Shown: positions 52,914 through 60,420, counted from the first letter of the stretch. The stretch: 64,000 bases of DNA from Companilactobacillus halodurans (GCF_009600985.1 NZ_VDFP01000001.1:186001-250000); one strand, 5' to 3'. Numbers and translations are program-made. Notes: a model not told the origin generated them from the sequence alone.

Positions 52914-52983
52914 GTTGACGTGCTTTACGTTCTTGATTTAGCTCATCAGCAGTTTTGTATTTGCTAATATTACCAACGGTGGT

Positions 52984-53580
52984 TTGAAAGTAAACAAGTC
53001 AGACCTAGATGCAGAGGCTAAAGGTAATATCAGAAGTGAGTTTGAAAAATCTAATGCTGGAGCTGGTAACAGTTCAAGAACTCTAGTAATGGATAGTTCA
53101 ATGGACTATACCCCACTAGAAGTAAATACCGATATATTGAAGCTAGTTAATTCTAACGACTGGAGCAGTAAACAAATTGCGAAAGTATTTGGGCTTTCAA
53201 CTTATCAATTAGGTGTAGAAGAAAATCATTCCAGTGTTTCCCAAACTAATATGAACTATATCAATGGTACTTTGAGTCATTACTTCAATGTATTTACAGC
53301 AGAGCTAGACTTTAAACTTTTAAGTCATGCTGACAAGCAAAGTTTCCGATTCAATACCGATAGATTGTTTAGTGTTGATCCCGAAACGACCACACAGAAC
53401 GTAATTAAAGCAGTTCAAGGTGGCATTTTAACTATCAATGAAGGAAGAAAGAGAATGAACCTTCCAGCCGTAGATGGTGGCGATAGTTTACTTGTAAGTT
53501 TGAATTATGTTCATCTGGATAACATGGATAATTATCAAAATAATAAAGATAAAAAAGGAGAAAATTCAGTTAATGAATAA
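52984..53580 (+). pseudogene. HK97-family phage portal protein, C-terminal fragment
   Basis: A 198-residue fragment covering roughly the second half of a portal protein (TPLEVNTDILKLVNSNDWSSKQIAKVFGLSTYQLG, and the C-terminal NEGRKRMNLPAVDGGDSLLV). The frame continues upstream only to a stop next to the IS, so the N-terminal half has been lost. Its last codons overlap the protease ATG by 8 bases, the normal phage arrangement, but here on the plus strand, opposite the rest of the head genes. Confidence 0.85.
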
Positions 53581-53640
53581 CGATGAAAAAGAAAAATGCT
53601 TGAACACAGATGCTAGCTTATCCGCTCAACCGACCAAAGT
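53573..53640 (+). pseudogene. HK97-family prohead protease, first 22 codons (separated by inversion)
   Basis: ATG at 53573, overlapping the portal stop, opens a frame MNNDEKEKCLNTDASLSAQPTK that reaches the 14-bp inverted repeat in exactly the frame used by the 3' portion at 50722-50215. Past the repeat the plus-strand frame stops within 5 codons. Confidence 0.82.
53627..53640 (+). repeat. Inverted repeat, right copy, at the inversion junction
   Basis: CAACCGACCAAAGT; partner of 50723-50736. The interval 50737-53626 (2,890 bp) is the inverted segment. Confidence 0.9.
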
Positions 53641-53729
53641 TCAGGATGTGACTTAAACGAAATCTATACTAAATGGGCTAAAACTCCCCCTATTTAACTC
53701 CTTTAGTATACCATACTGGAGGAATACTC

Positions 53730-53843
53730 ATGGAAGTATATAAACGTGGTAAAGCTTGGACTTATCGTATCAGATACAAGGATACTAATGGTAAACGTAA
53801 ATCTTTATCTAAGAGCGGATTTAAGACTAAAAAAGAAGCTTAT
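53730..53843 (+). pseudogene. Integrase N-terminal fragment from another phage
   Basis: GGAGGAA and ATG at 53730 begin a reading MEVYKRGKAWTYRIRYKDTN...SKSGFKTKKEAY, the arm-binding domain of a tyrosine integrase. After about 38 codons it runs into sequence of an unrelated, oppositely oriented gene. It differs from the intact integrase at 60476. With the lipoprotein, ImmA-like and membrane genes it would complete the lysogeny module of a second phage. Confidence 0.75.
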
Positions 53844-53938
53844 ACCGTTGGTTCCATTCCACATGGTTTACTTTCTAAAGTAAACGTAAAACCAGAACCA
53901 TCATCTAGTATCTTGGCTTTAAGCTGTTCTATATTCAT
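53840..53938 (-). pseudogene. Truncated duplicate of the small phage gene at 53966-54220
   Basis: ATG at 53936-53938, GGGGG upstream, encodes 32 residues, MNIEQLKAKILDDGSGFTFT then KPCGMEPTV, clearly related to MNIEQLKFKIIDEMCGYTFT of the next gene. It ends at the junction with the integrase fragment. Confidence 0.7.
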
Positions 53939-53965
53939 AATACTTCCCCCTACTTTCCATAAAAA

Positions 53966-54220
53966 CTAAATGAAATCTAATTCAACTGTATCAATCAATT
54001 CAGTAAGTGATTTACCAGAATAAAACTTATCTGTCATTAACTCATCAATATCGGTATAATCTTTATTCTTATCTCCAGACCAGGCTCCAAAAGTAAATAC
54101 TCCACTTTCAACAATTGGTTCCATACCACAAGGCTCACCTTTATAAGTAAAAGTGTACCCACACATTTCATCAATTATTTTGAATTTAAGTTGTTCTATA
54201 TTCATTGACATCACTACCAT
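53966..54220 (-). CDS. Small uncharacterised element protein
   Basis: An 84-residue acidic protein, no recognised domain. I chose the ATG at 54218-54220 because AGGGGGG lies 5 bases upstream; the duplicated copy at 53840-53938 starts at the equivalent of its third methionine. Ends in FYSGKSLTELIDTVELDFI. It is the last gene of the leftward operon before the head-gene remnants. Confidence 0.6.
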   Translation of the reverse strand: MVVMSMNIEQLKFKIIDEMCGYTFTYKGEPCGMEPIVESGVFTFGAWSGDKNKDYTDIDELMTDKFYSGKSLTELIDTVELDFI

Positions 54221-54751
54221 AGATACCCCCCTAATCAAATTCATGATAAAAAATGTACAATGACGGCGTGAACCACGGCTATAACGGGGAGGGGGTGGGT
54301 ACGCCCCCCCATTACCAGGCACGTTACAATTTACCAAGCAACATCAATAAACGCCGTACACGGCTTAATAGGGACTTTTAAAAATAAATTATTTTTTATT
54401 TAATCACCAACAAATAATAAAAATAATTTATTTTTTTATTTTATTTTTAATTTAAATCTTGTCAGCATCAGACTAGCTCCACCCATCCACCCCAGTACCC
54501 AAGTGAGTGGGGCGAGGGAGTGACGGATACAACTCTGCGACTCAGAAATTTATTTTAAAAATATATTTCAAACTAAATCAAGTAACTACAAACTATTGTA
54601 GCAACCTATTAACGGCTCCTTATGCCATTTGATTACCTTTAATGCCAATACTATTGTTCTATTCATTAACCCAACCAGGCACAAGGTACACGGGCTAGTG
54701 AGGTTGTTATCCCAACTATATGGCGGGTATCAATATAAACCAGGGTTCTAA
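54221..54751. other. Non-coding region with G-runs and AT-rich inverted repeat; candidate cos or packaging region
   Basis: No gene over 530 bases. At 54284-54310 a run of G blocks is followed by seven C (GGGGAGGGGGTGGG, then GCCCCCCC). At 54381-54437 an AT-only inverted repeat (AAAATAAATTATTTTT with its complement) forms a long hairpin; a second GTGGGGCGAGGGAG run is at 54506-54520. The position between replication and head genes is where satellites carry cos or pac sites; this is inference. Confidence 0.4.
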
Positions 54752-55093
54752 TCAATCATTTGAATCCAAGCCATCTAACAAATTATTGTAACCCTTATCC
54801 ATAGAAGTTCGTTTTTCTGATTTTATTATTGAATTATTATCATACTTATCTTCAACTTCTTTGGATGCCTTTGAAACAGCCTCTTCAAGTTCACGGGACT
54901 TCTGTTCTTCTTGTTCGGTTTTAATGCTTTCCGCCATGCCTTTATAAAGTTTTTGCATTTCAGCATTCTCCGCATCTTGTATAGCTTTACGTTTTGCATC
55001 TACTTTGGCGTTATGCTCTCTTACTTCCTTTTCAAATTTTTCATCTACTTCTTTTTGCATTTTATCTATACTAATATATTTATTTTCATCCAT
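54752..55093 (-). CDS. Coiled-coil element protein, unknown function
   Basis: A 113-residue highly charged protein, almost all predicted helix with heptad spacing (residues about 10-85; KEVDEKFEKEVREHNAKVDAK). No recognised family. It is third from the end of the leftward operon, 42 bases after the next coiled-coil gene. A scaffolding or capsid-redirecting role is possible from context only. Confidence 0.7.
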   Translation of the reverse strand: MDENKYISIDKMQKEVDEKFEKEVREHNAKVDAKRKAIQDAENAEMQKLYKGMAESIKTEQEEQKSRELEEAVSKASKEVEDKYDNNSIIKSEKRTSMDKGYNNLLDGLDSND

Positions 55094-55135
55094 AGTTTTA
55101 ATACTCCTTTTTTATAACCAATAATTATTGAATTT

Positions 55136-55720
55136 CTATTTTTCTTCACCCGCTAATTTTGATAGTGATGTTCCCTTAACTTTAGCATTGTAAAAACCAC
55201 TTACTGAAATTTTACTTCTATATTCCTTATCACTTGACCAGGTTGTACCCCCATCACTTTTCAAAATACGTCCCTCGGGTTCTTTATAAACTTTTCGTTG
55301 TAAAACGTTCATTAATTTATTAGCTTTATTTGTAACTCCACTCGATTCATTAGCAAGTGAACGAATGTCTGCAATAAGTTTTATCGCTTTTTCGTTTAAT
55401 GCCTCTTGTTCATTATCAGCGCCTTCAGTAATTTCTTTTAACAATGAACTATATTCTGCTTTACTAATTAGTGGGGTATTTTGAACCTTATTTTTAGTTT
55501 TCGTATAAAGTTCTTTGGCGTGATCTGCTGACCAAATTGCATTTTTCGCCTTATTATAATCATCTACATTTACGGTATCTTCGGCGTTCTTCAATTTTTT
55601 GTTTGCATCCTGGATAGCTTTATCAGCGGTTTCAATCTTCTTTTGATAGCTATCAATTTTGCTTTGGTTATCTGTCACTAAGTTAGTTAATTTTGATTCA
55701 ATTTCTTTTAAAGTTGTCAT
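55136..55720 (-). CDS. Coiled-coil element protein, unknown function
   Basis: A 194-residue protein. Residues about 5-60 form a long coiled coil (QSKIDSYQKKIETADKAIQDANKKL), followed by a helical middle and a polar, glycine-containing C-terminus (SDGGTTWSSDKEYRSKISVSG). No family recognised. It is in the leftward operon between 55764 and 54752. Confidence 0.7.
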   Translation of the reverse strand: MTTLKEIESKLTNLVTDNQSKIDSYQKKIETADKAIQDANKKLKNAEDTVNVDDYNKAKNAIWSADHAKELYTKTKNKVQNTPLISKAEYSSLLKEITEGADNEQEALNEKAIKLIADIRSLANESSGVTNKANKLMNVLQRKVYKEPEGRILKSDGGTTWSSDKEYRSKISVSGFYNAKVKGTSLSKLAGEEK

Positions 55721-55763
55721 TTTTTTATATTCTCCTCTGTTTAAATTAGATCAATCAATTAAT

Positions 55764-56186
55764 TTAATATTTAATTTTCTTATCAATAATATTTGCCTTC
55801 GTACGATATAGGTTGGTGGTACTGGACGGCTTAATATTGAAGCACCAGTTCTTACTCTGCTTGTCCGCAACCTTGAAACCAGTAACCAACATTGCACCTT
55901 TAAACATTCCATTCATAATGTAAAAGCCACAACCTGAATCACTGAAATAGTGTTTAAGACTGTAAGAATCATCAGCGTAATTAATTCCTTTACTGGGTGC
56001 CAATGTATTGAGTACCCACGTAACCAGTACGACCTGCTCTAATGGTGATAGGTCTAAAAATCTAATGGGATCATCGTAACCATCGGGGTCTAATACCCCG
56101 ATAGTGGGGGGTAATTTATTCTTAACCAAGTGGTGTCGTTGTTTTATCCACCTGTATAGTCGGGTGTAATTATCTTGTAGTTCCAT
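55764..56186 (-). CDS. Uncharacterised satellite/phage protein
   Basis: A 140-residue soluble protein with LYRWIKQRHHLVKNKLPPTIGVLDPDGYDDP and two tryptophan- and cysteine-containing strands. It lies immediately downstream of the iteron region. I do not recognise a family; it reads like a conserved phage-encoded protein. Confidence 0.65.
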   Translation of the reverse strand: MELQDNYTRLYRWIKQRHHLVKNKLPPTIGVLDPDGYDDPIRFLDLSPLEQVVLVTWVLNTLAPSKGINYADDSYSLKHYFSDSGCGFYIMNGMFKGAMLVTGFKVADKQSKNWCFNIKPSSTTNLYRTKANIIDKKIKY

Positions 56187-56209
56187 TTATTTATTCCTTT
56201 CATTTAATT

Positions 56210-56470
56210 GAGACATGATATAGTAGCATGTCTCACACATGTATCATCTATGTAACCCTTGTGCCACTTGGTATAGGGACTATTATCATTCAACGTGTGA
56301 CGTGAGACATGTATGTTTTAAAACTTCAAATAAAGCACTGTTACACACTTAGTAATACTTTTTTTAATACTTTGGTATTTACATGTCTCATGTCTCATTA
56401 TTCTTGTAAGCCTTGATACTATTGGGATAAGAGATGATACATGTCATGTCTCTATCATGTCTCATGTCTC
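56210..56470. repeat. Iteron array, probable replication origin of the satellite
   Basis: CATGTCTC occurs eight times: inverted at 56210-56217 and 56304-56311, direct at 56227-56234, 56382-56389, 56389-56396, 56445-56452, 56456-56463 and 56463-56470, three pairs sharing one base or nearly adjoining. A 70-bp AT-rich stretch (56312-56381) is flanked by the repeats. The last copy overlaps the helicase stop codon. Two iteron sets around an AT-rich core just downstream of the rep gene is the known SaPI origin layout. Confidence 0.78.
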
Positions 56471-57872
56471 ATCTTCGTTTATATCCACGTCCGCGTTTGT
56501 TCTTGCTAATTCTTACGTTGTGACTTCTTTGCCAGGTATCTTGTAAGCTATTCATAACATCAGAAATCTGTTTACCAACATTTCCACGTGATGCAGAAAT
56601 CAGCTGATCGTTACTAATATGAAAAGCAACTTGTAGAATTTCATTTGTGGTTACCTGGTCAATGGTTGTAGTTTCCTTAACTGGCTTTTTGTCCATGTCA
56701 ACACAAGTACGATCGTTCATATAATCGTTAAAATAATAACGTTTGTTTTCAGTAGGATATTCATTCCAATTGATTGGTACTGGCATATCAAGATAAGATA
56801 ATATTTGTTCCTCACTAGGATCTTGAATCATAGCATCTTTTTGATATTTCTCTGCAATCTTCTGTAAGGAATCTGTTATAAAGATTTGTCCACCATTGTT
56901 ATATAAAACTTTGGCTTCTGCCAAAACTTGCAGAATATCAGCATCATCTATATTGAACGGATCTTTCTTCTTTTCTTGAACATTACATTCAATAGGAAAA
57001 AAACGTCTGTTTCCTGTCTTATCCTTCAAGAACTCTGGTGGATTCGAAGTACCAATAAAAGCAATCTTACGTGGGTGATCTGTCGTGTAGCGTCCGTACG
57101 ACGGTCTGTAATTGTCAAACTGTGCTGATATAAAAGACTTGACGTGATCTACATCAGTTCTACGCATGGCTGACAATTCACCAATTTCTACAATCCATTT
57201 ACCTTTTAGTTGCTGGAAGTCGTCCTTAGTTTTACCCATGGACTCTAGCTCATCTAAAAAGTAATCACGGTATATAGAACCTACTAGGGTACTTTTACCA
57301 ATACCTTGACCGCCAAATAAGATAGGAACAATTTCAAACTTAACACCAGGGTTATAAACTCTAGCGACTGCACCTGTTAACCAACGTTTACATATCTCAC
57401 GTGTATATTCGGTATCTTCTGCACCTAAGTAGTCTATGAAAAAAGTTTCAACTCGTTTCACACCGTCCCATGTGACCGATTCAATACGTCGCTTGACGGG
57501 ATTAAAAGAGTGATCCATAGCAAACTTTACAATTGCATCACTGATAGCATCTTTAGTAGGAACGTAATTGTAATTATCCTCAATAAACAACTTGAGTTTA
57601 GAATCATCACTATCTAGCCAGTCACCTGGTTTAGTATCAAGTGAGTAGTTAGGCTTCAATTTTTGAAGCTGTTCTGAAAACTCGTTGTATTGAAGTAGGT
57701 CTTTCAATCTGGCATCATTTTGAAGTATTAAGAATACATTTTTGCTTGAACTAGATCGCATCGTACCTTTATCAGTCTTAAGGAATTGTTCCTTCCATAG
57801 ATCAATAACGTTATCCGTATTAGTTTGCACTTGTGACAGTTCTTTAATTTTGTTTTTAAGTCCTTCTTCCAT
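56469..57872 (-). CDS. VirE-family replicative helicase (satellite Rep)
   Basis: A 467-residue SF3-like ATPase of the virulence-associated E family. Walker A GGQGIGKST is near 187-195, Walker B WIVEIGEL near 225-232, and GTSNPPEFL forms motif C. The basic C-terminal part (KNKRGRGYKRR) follows a winged-helix-like region that could bind the iterons directly downstream. It overlaps the primase gene by 1 base. Confidence 0.88.
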   Translation of the reverse strand: MEEGLKNKIKELSQVQTNTDNVIDLWKEQFLKTDKGTMRSSSSKNVFLILQNDARLKDLLQYNEFSEQLQKLKPNYSLDTKPGDWLDSDDSKLKLFIEDNYNYVPTKDAISDAIVKFAMDHSFNPVKRRIESVTWDGVKRVETFFIDYLGAEDTEYTREICKRWLTGAVARVYNPGVKFEIVPILFGGQGIGKSTLVGSIYRDYFLDELESMGKTKDDFQQLKGKWIVEIGELSAMRRTDVDHVKSFISAQFDNYRPSYGRYTTDHPRKIAFIGTSNPPEFLKDKTGNRRFFPIECNVQEKKKDPFNIDDADILQVLAEAKVLYNNGGQIFITDSLQKIAEKYQKDAMIQDPSEEQILSYLDMPVPINWNEYPTENKRYYFNDYMNDRTCVDMDKKPVKETTTIDQVTTNEILQVAFHISNDQLISASRGNVGKQISDVMNSLQDTWQRSHNVRISKNKRGRGYKRR

Positions 57873-58669
57873 TAATTCACCTTCAATCTACGCAACTCCC
57901 TTGAAACAACCGAACTGTAAACAGTGTCCAGCTCTTTCTGTGGTAAAGGTGGGGATATAAAATTTTGATTAATAACCGACAATAATTCATAAACATTACT
58001 AGCACTGGTACCAACTGCTAGCATTGAACCTGCAATACTTGTAATGAAATTGTTGCGTTGTCCCTTGGTGGCTCCTTTAACAATCTTGTCTAGTAATCTA
58101 CCTGTGTACTTCTTAAATCGTGGCGTACCAGAGCTAACATTATTAGCTGGCTTATCCTGGGCAAACTCTAGTAACCAGGTGGGGGCTTGTTTGATATCAT
58201 CAAAAGTCCCGCTTCCATTAGAGTAGCTAACTCCGTCAATACTGCTTGGAGCTATTAAGACGTTGCTTGTCATTAGATCAATACCAGAACCATCAAAAAA
58301 GGCATTGACGTTGTTTGTTAAGTCTAAATTTGCAGGCACTTTAAAAAACCAGTGAGTTCCGTTCCTTGGAGTTTTTTCAACTAGAGTATCGTTAGGGAGC
58401 GCCCCATATTTTTCCACAATAGTGGCAAGACTGTGGAGCCCGTTGCCATTGCCATGCATATCAACGTCTACCACCATTAAGCCCGACTTCTTTAAATTAA
58501 TACCGATATTATTGTTAGTCCCATCGAACCATTCTCGCGCCATCGATTCATCATTTACTGCATCATTAAAACCGTGGGTATCTTTCATACCCGACTTACT
58601 ACCAGGTGCGGTAGGATAGTAATATATATTTCTTTTGGCTAGTTCTAAAGCCATTTCATAAGTGGTCAA
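57872..58669 (-). CDS. Bifunctional DNA primase-polymerase (Prim-Pol)
   Basis: A 265-residue protein with an AEP-type Prim-Pol domain (about 1-170): VDVDMHGNG holds the metal-binding aspartates near 68-72, and the active-site His lies in NGTHWFF near 103-109. A PriCT-like C-terminal helical domain (NFITSIAGSMLAVGTSA) follows. It is coupled to the VirE helicase, giving the satellite its own initiation module. Confidence 0.88.
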   Translation of the reverse strand: MTTYEMALELAKRNIYYYPTAPGSKSGMKDTHGFNDAVNDESMAREWFDGTNNNIGINLKKSGLMVVDVDMHGNGNGLHSLATIVEKYGALPNDTLVEKTPRNGTHWFFKVPANLDLTNNVNAFFDGSGIDLMTSNVLIAPSSIDGVSYSNGSGTFDDIKQAPTWLLEFAQDKPANNVSSGTPRFKKYTGRLLDKIVKGATKGQRNNFITSIAGSMLAVGTSASNVYELLSVINQNFISPPLPQKELDTVYSSVVSRELRRLKVN

Positions 58670-58708
58670 TTTATCACTTCCTTATTATTGTTGTGTACAC
58701 AAACAAAT

Positions 58709-58876
58709 TTATTTATCCTCATTGGGGAGTTTTTCAATTAAATCACCTAATCGATTATCTACTGCATTAATTGAAGTTGACACGGTTTGAACCGCATCTA
58801 TAAATGCTGTCGCTAGATCAATCGTTTGTTTATTGTTCAAATTCATACAAATAATATCTTCTAATTCATTTTCCAT
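58709..58876 (-). CDS. Small acidic element protein
   Basis: A 55-residue protein, MENELEDIICMNLNNKQTID...LGDLIEKLPNEDK, with AAGGAG 10 bases upstream of the ATG. Mostly helical, no recognised family. It lies 39 bases before the primase gene in the leftward operon. Confidence 0.6.
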   Translation of the reverse strand: MENELEDIICMNLNNKQTIDLATAFIDAVQTVSTSINAVDNRLGDLIEKLPNEDK

Positions 58877-58901
58877 TATTTAAAAACTCCTTAATTTTTG
58901 G

Positions 58902-58975
58902 TATAATTAAGGCAAGTATTAATTGCTATGTGTAGGACTTATTAACTTTTGTCGGTTAGAATAAGTCCTTTTTTT
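58902..58975 (+). ncRNA. Candidate small RNA, antisense to the leftward operon
   Basis: On the plus strand a perfect TATAAT (58902-58907) with a weak -35 TTTAAA (58879-58884, 17-bp spacer) is followed by a 10-bp terminator stem AGGACTTATT/AATAAGTCCT (58934-58943 with 58960-58969) and seven T. This defines a transcript of about 60 nt starting near 58914. No plus-strand gene lies upstream that this terminator could serve. Confidence 0.5.
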
Positions 58976-58997
58976 ATACCCTTTTTTTTGTAATTCA

Positions 58998-59219
58998 TTA
59001 CTGTAATAAAATAGCATCACTGATAGCTTTAGCATCTTGAGCAATTTCATCTGCTAATACGATAGCTGGCACAACTACTTTCTTTTCACCATCGTTCACT
59101 GTGATCGTGCTATTTCCTTTTAAAGCATCTAGGTTTGTTTCAATATTGCGAATGTGTGCTTGAATATTTTCATCTTGTGCTTCAAGGAAATTCATTTCTT
59201 CTTCGTCACTTTCAAACAT
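58998..59219 (-). CDS. Small acidic element protein
   Basis: A 73-residue acidic protein, helical N-terminus (DEEEMNFLEAQDENIQAHIRNIETNL) and VPAIVLADEIAQDAKAISDAI at the C-terminus. GGGAGAAA precedes the ATG. No recognised family. It is the second gene of the leftward operon. Confidence 0.6.
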   Translation of the reverse strand: MFESDEEEMNFLEAQDENIQAHIRNIETNLDALKGNSTITVNDGEKKVVVPAIVLADEIAQDAKAISDAILLQ

Positions 59220-59258
59220 AATTATTTCTCCCTTATTAGTTAGTAAACTTATAACTGT

Positions 59259-59274
59259 GCGCCGTGCAAAGCTA
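59259..59274 (+). repeat. 16-bp direct repeat, copy 1
   Basis: GCGCCGTGCAAAGCTA, identical to 60441-60456. The copies lie just outside the excisionase-like gene and just upstream of the integrase gene, 1.18 kb apart. Confidence 0.85.
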
Positions 59275-59277
59275 CTG

Positions 59278-59454
59278 TTATATTTTTTTAGATTCTAAGA
59301 ATTTATCACAATCTACTTGATCTATTCTTTTAACACCACCAACAATTGAAACTTTAAGACCCTGGTCAATGTATTTGTATAAAGTGTTGTAACTTCCAAT
59401 ATTCAAATACTTTAAGGCTTGACCAAGTTTCATATATCTTGGTAAATCAGTCAT
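59278..59454 (-). CDS. Small HTH (MerR/excisionase-like) protein
   Basis: A 58-residue protein, MTDLPRYMKLGQALKYLNIG followed by SYNTLYKYIDQGLKVSIVGGVKRIDQVDCDKFLES: a helix-turn-helix with a wing like HTH_17 excisionases. It is the first gene of the leftward operon, divergent from the XRE repressor. GGAGATG precedes the ATG. Likely roles are excisionase or operon activator. Confidence 0.72.
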   Translation of the reverse strand: MTDLPRYMKLGQALKYLNIGSYNTLYKYIDQGLKVSIVGGVKRIDQVDCDKFLESKKI

Positions 59455-59517
59455 AATTTTTCATCTCCTTCTATCTATTGTTCTTAAAGGTTTCACTTTC
59501 ATCTCTTTATGACTATC

Positions 59518-59568
59518 ATTATACTCAATTGTCATGTTCTTGCAACCTTTACTAGCCATTTTATTAAA
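59518..59568. promoter_or_regulatory. Divergent promoters sharing a palindromic -35 box (repressor switch)
   Basis: TTGCAA at 59540-59545 is its own complement. On the minus strand it stands 16 bp before TATAAT (59518-59523), driving the leftward operon; on the plus strand it stands 16 bp before TATTAA (59562-59567), driving the repressor gene. Only one polymerase could use the region at a time. Confidence 0.55.
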
Positions 59569-59604
59569 TAAATGATACTCTTAGTGCATTGGAGGTAATT
59601 AAAA

Positions 59605-60420
59605 GTGCTTAAATTCAGCCTTGATAAAATACTAAAAGATAAGAATGAAAACATTAGCGAGTTATCTCGCCAAACTGGACTATCAAGAAAAACTCTTACA
59701 CAACTTGCAAATAATGATAGTAAAGGTATTCAATTAAATACTCTTCAAAAACTTATGGAACATTTTGATTTACCAGTCGAAAGTTTTTTTGTGAACCACT
59801 TGCAGGACGTGTATGCTTCAATAATCGACTTTGATACAAAGAAAATCACACTTCCGTTTAAGATAGATAGTATTGATGGAAGATTGAAAATATTACAAAT
59901 AGTAATAAGAAATGATGACACAGAAAAAAATTCATATTATGGATATCCAATTATATTGGTTCCACTTAATTCAGATGATAAAAATAGCAATCTAAAAAAA
60001 GAACAAGAAAACGAAATTTGGGGGTTCACCGTTCTGGACTTAGATTCCGACTCATTTAATAATCAAAAAAAACTCCCCAACGATTTAATAAAGATTGTTG
60101 ATTATCAGAATGCCAAAGTTAATAATGTTCTTTCTCATCTTAACGATAAGCAAATATTTACGCTATTCTTTACTGCATTACTTACTGAAAAAGTAACGTA
60201 TAAAGTTAGCGATCGTTTCAAAGAATCTGGAAGTATGCCTTTCATGATTGACTGTTTTGGCATAAAGAAAATTGACTTTTTAAATATTAAGAAATTAAAT
60301 AATGGAGAGTACACAGTTACTCTTCCTGAAAAGCTATTATTTAACAACGATGATTCAACTAACCAAAAATTACTTTTACATATTTTAAAAAACACAGATT
60401 TGACTACCTGGTTTAAATAA
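59605..60420 (+). CDS. XRE-family repressor with long unknown C-terminal domain
   Basis: A 271-residue protein from a GTG start (59605-59607) with TTGGAGG upstream. Residues about 5-60 are an XRE helix-turn-helix (NISELSRQTGLSRKTLTQLANN). The remaining 210 residues match no domain I recognise; there is no LexA-type peptidase signature. Position, divergent from the leftward operon and upstream of int, is that of the PICI master repressor (Stl-like), which helper-phage proteins relieve. Confidence 0.75.
   Translation: MLKFSLDKILKDKNENISELSRQTGLSRKTLTQLANNDSKGIQLNTLQKLMEHFDLPVESFFVNHLQDVYASIIDFDTKKITLPFKIDSIDGRLKILQIVIRNDDTEKNSYYGYPIILVPLNSDDKNSNLKKEQENEIWGFTVLDLDSDSFNNQKKLPNDLIKIVDYQNAKVNNVLSHLNDKQIFTLFFTALLTEKVTYKVSDRFKESGSMPFMIDCFGIKKIDFLNIKKLNNGEYTVTLPEKLLFNNDDSTNQKLLLHILKNTDLTTWFK

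Noticed and set aside
50723..53640. Explaining the inversion as an assembly error only
   Set aside because: Possible and not excluded, but the junction repeat, the decayed neighbours and the restored terminator fit a biological event; read mapping across both junctions would settle it.
56210..56470. Could the CATGTCTC repeats be a CRISPR array
   Set aside because: Repeat units are only 8 bases, spacing is irregular and two are inverted; no cas genes. Iterons fit better.
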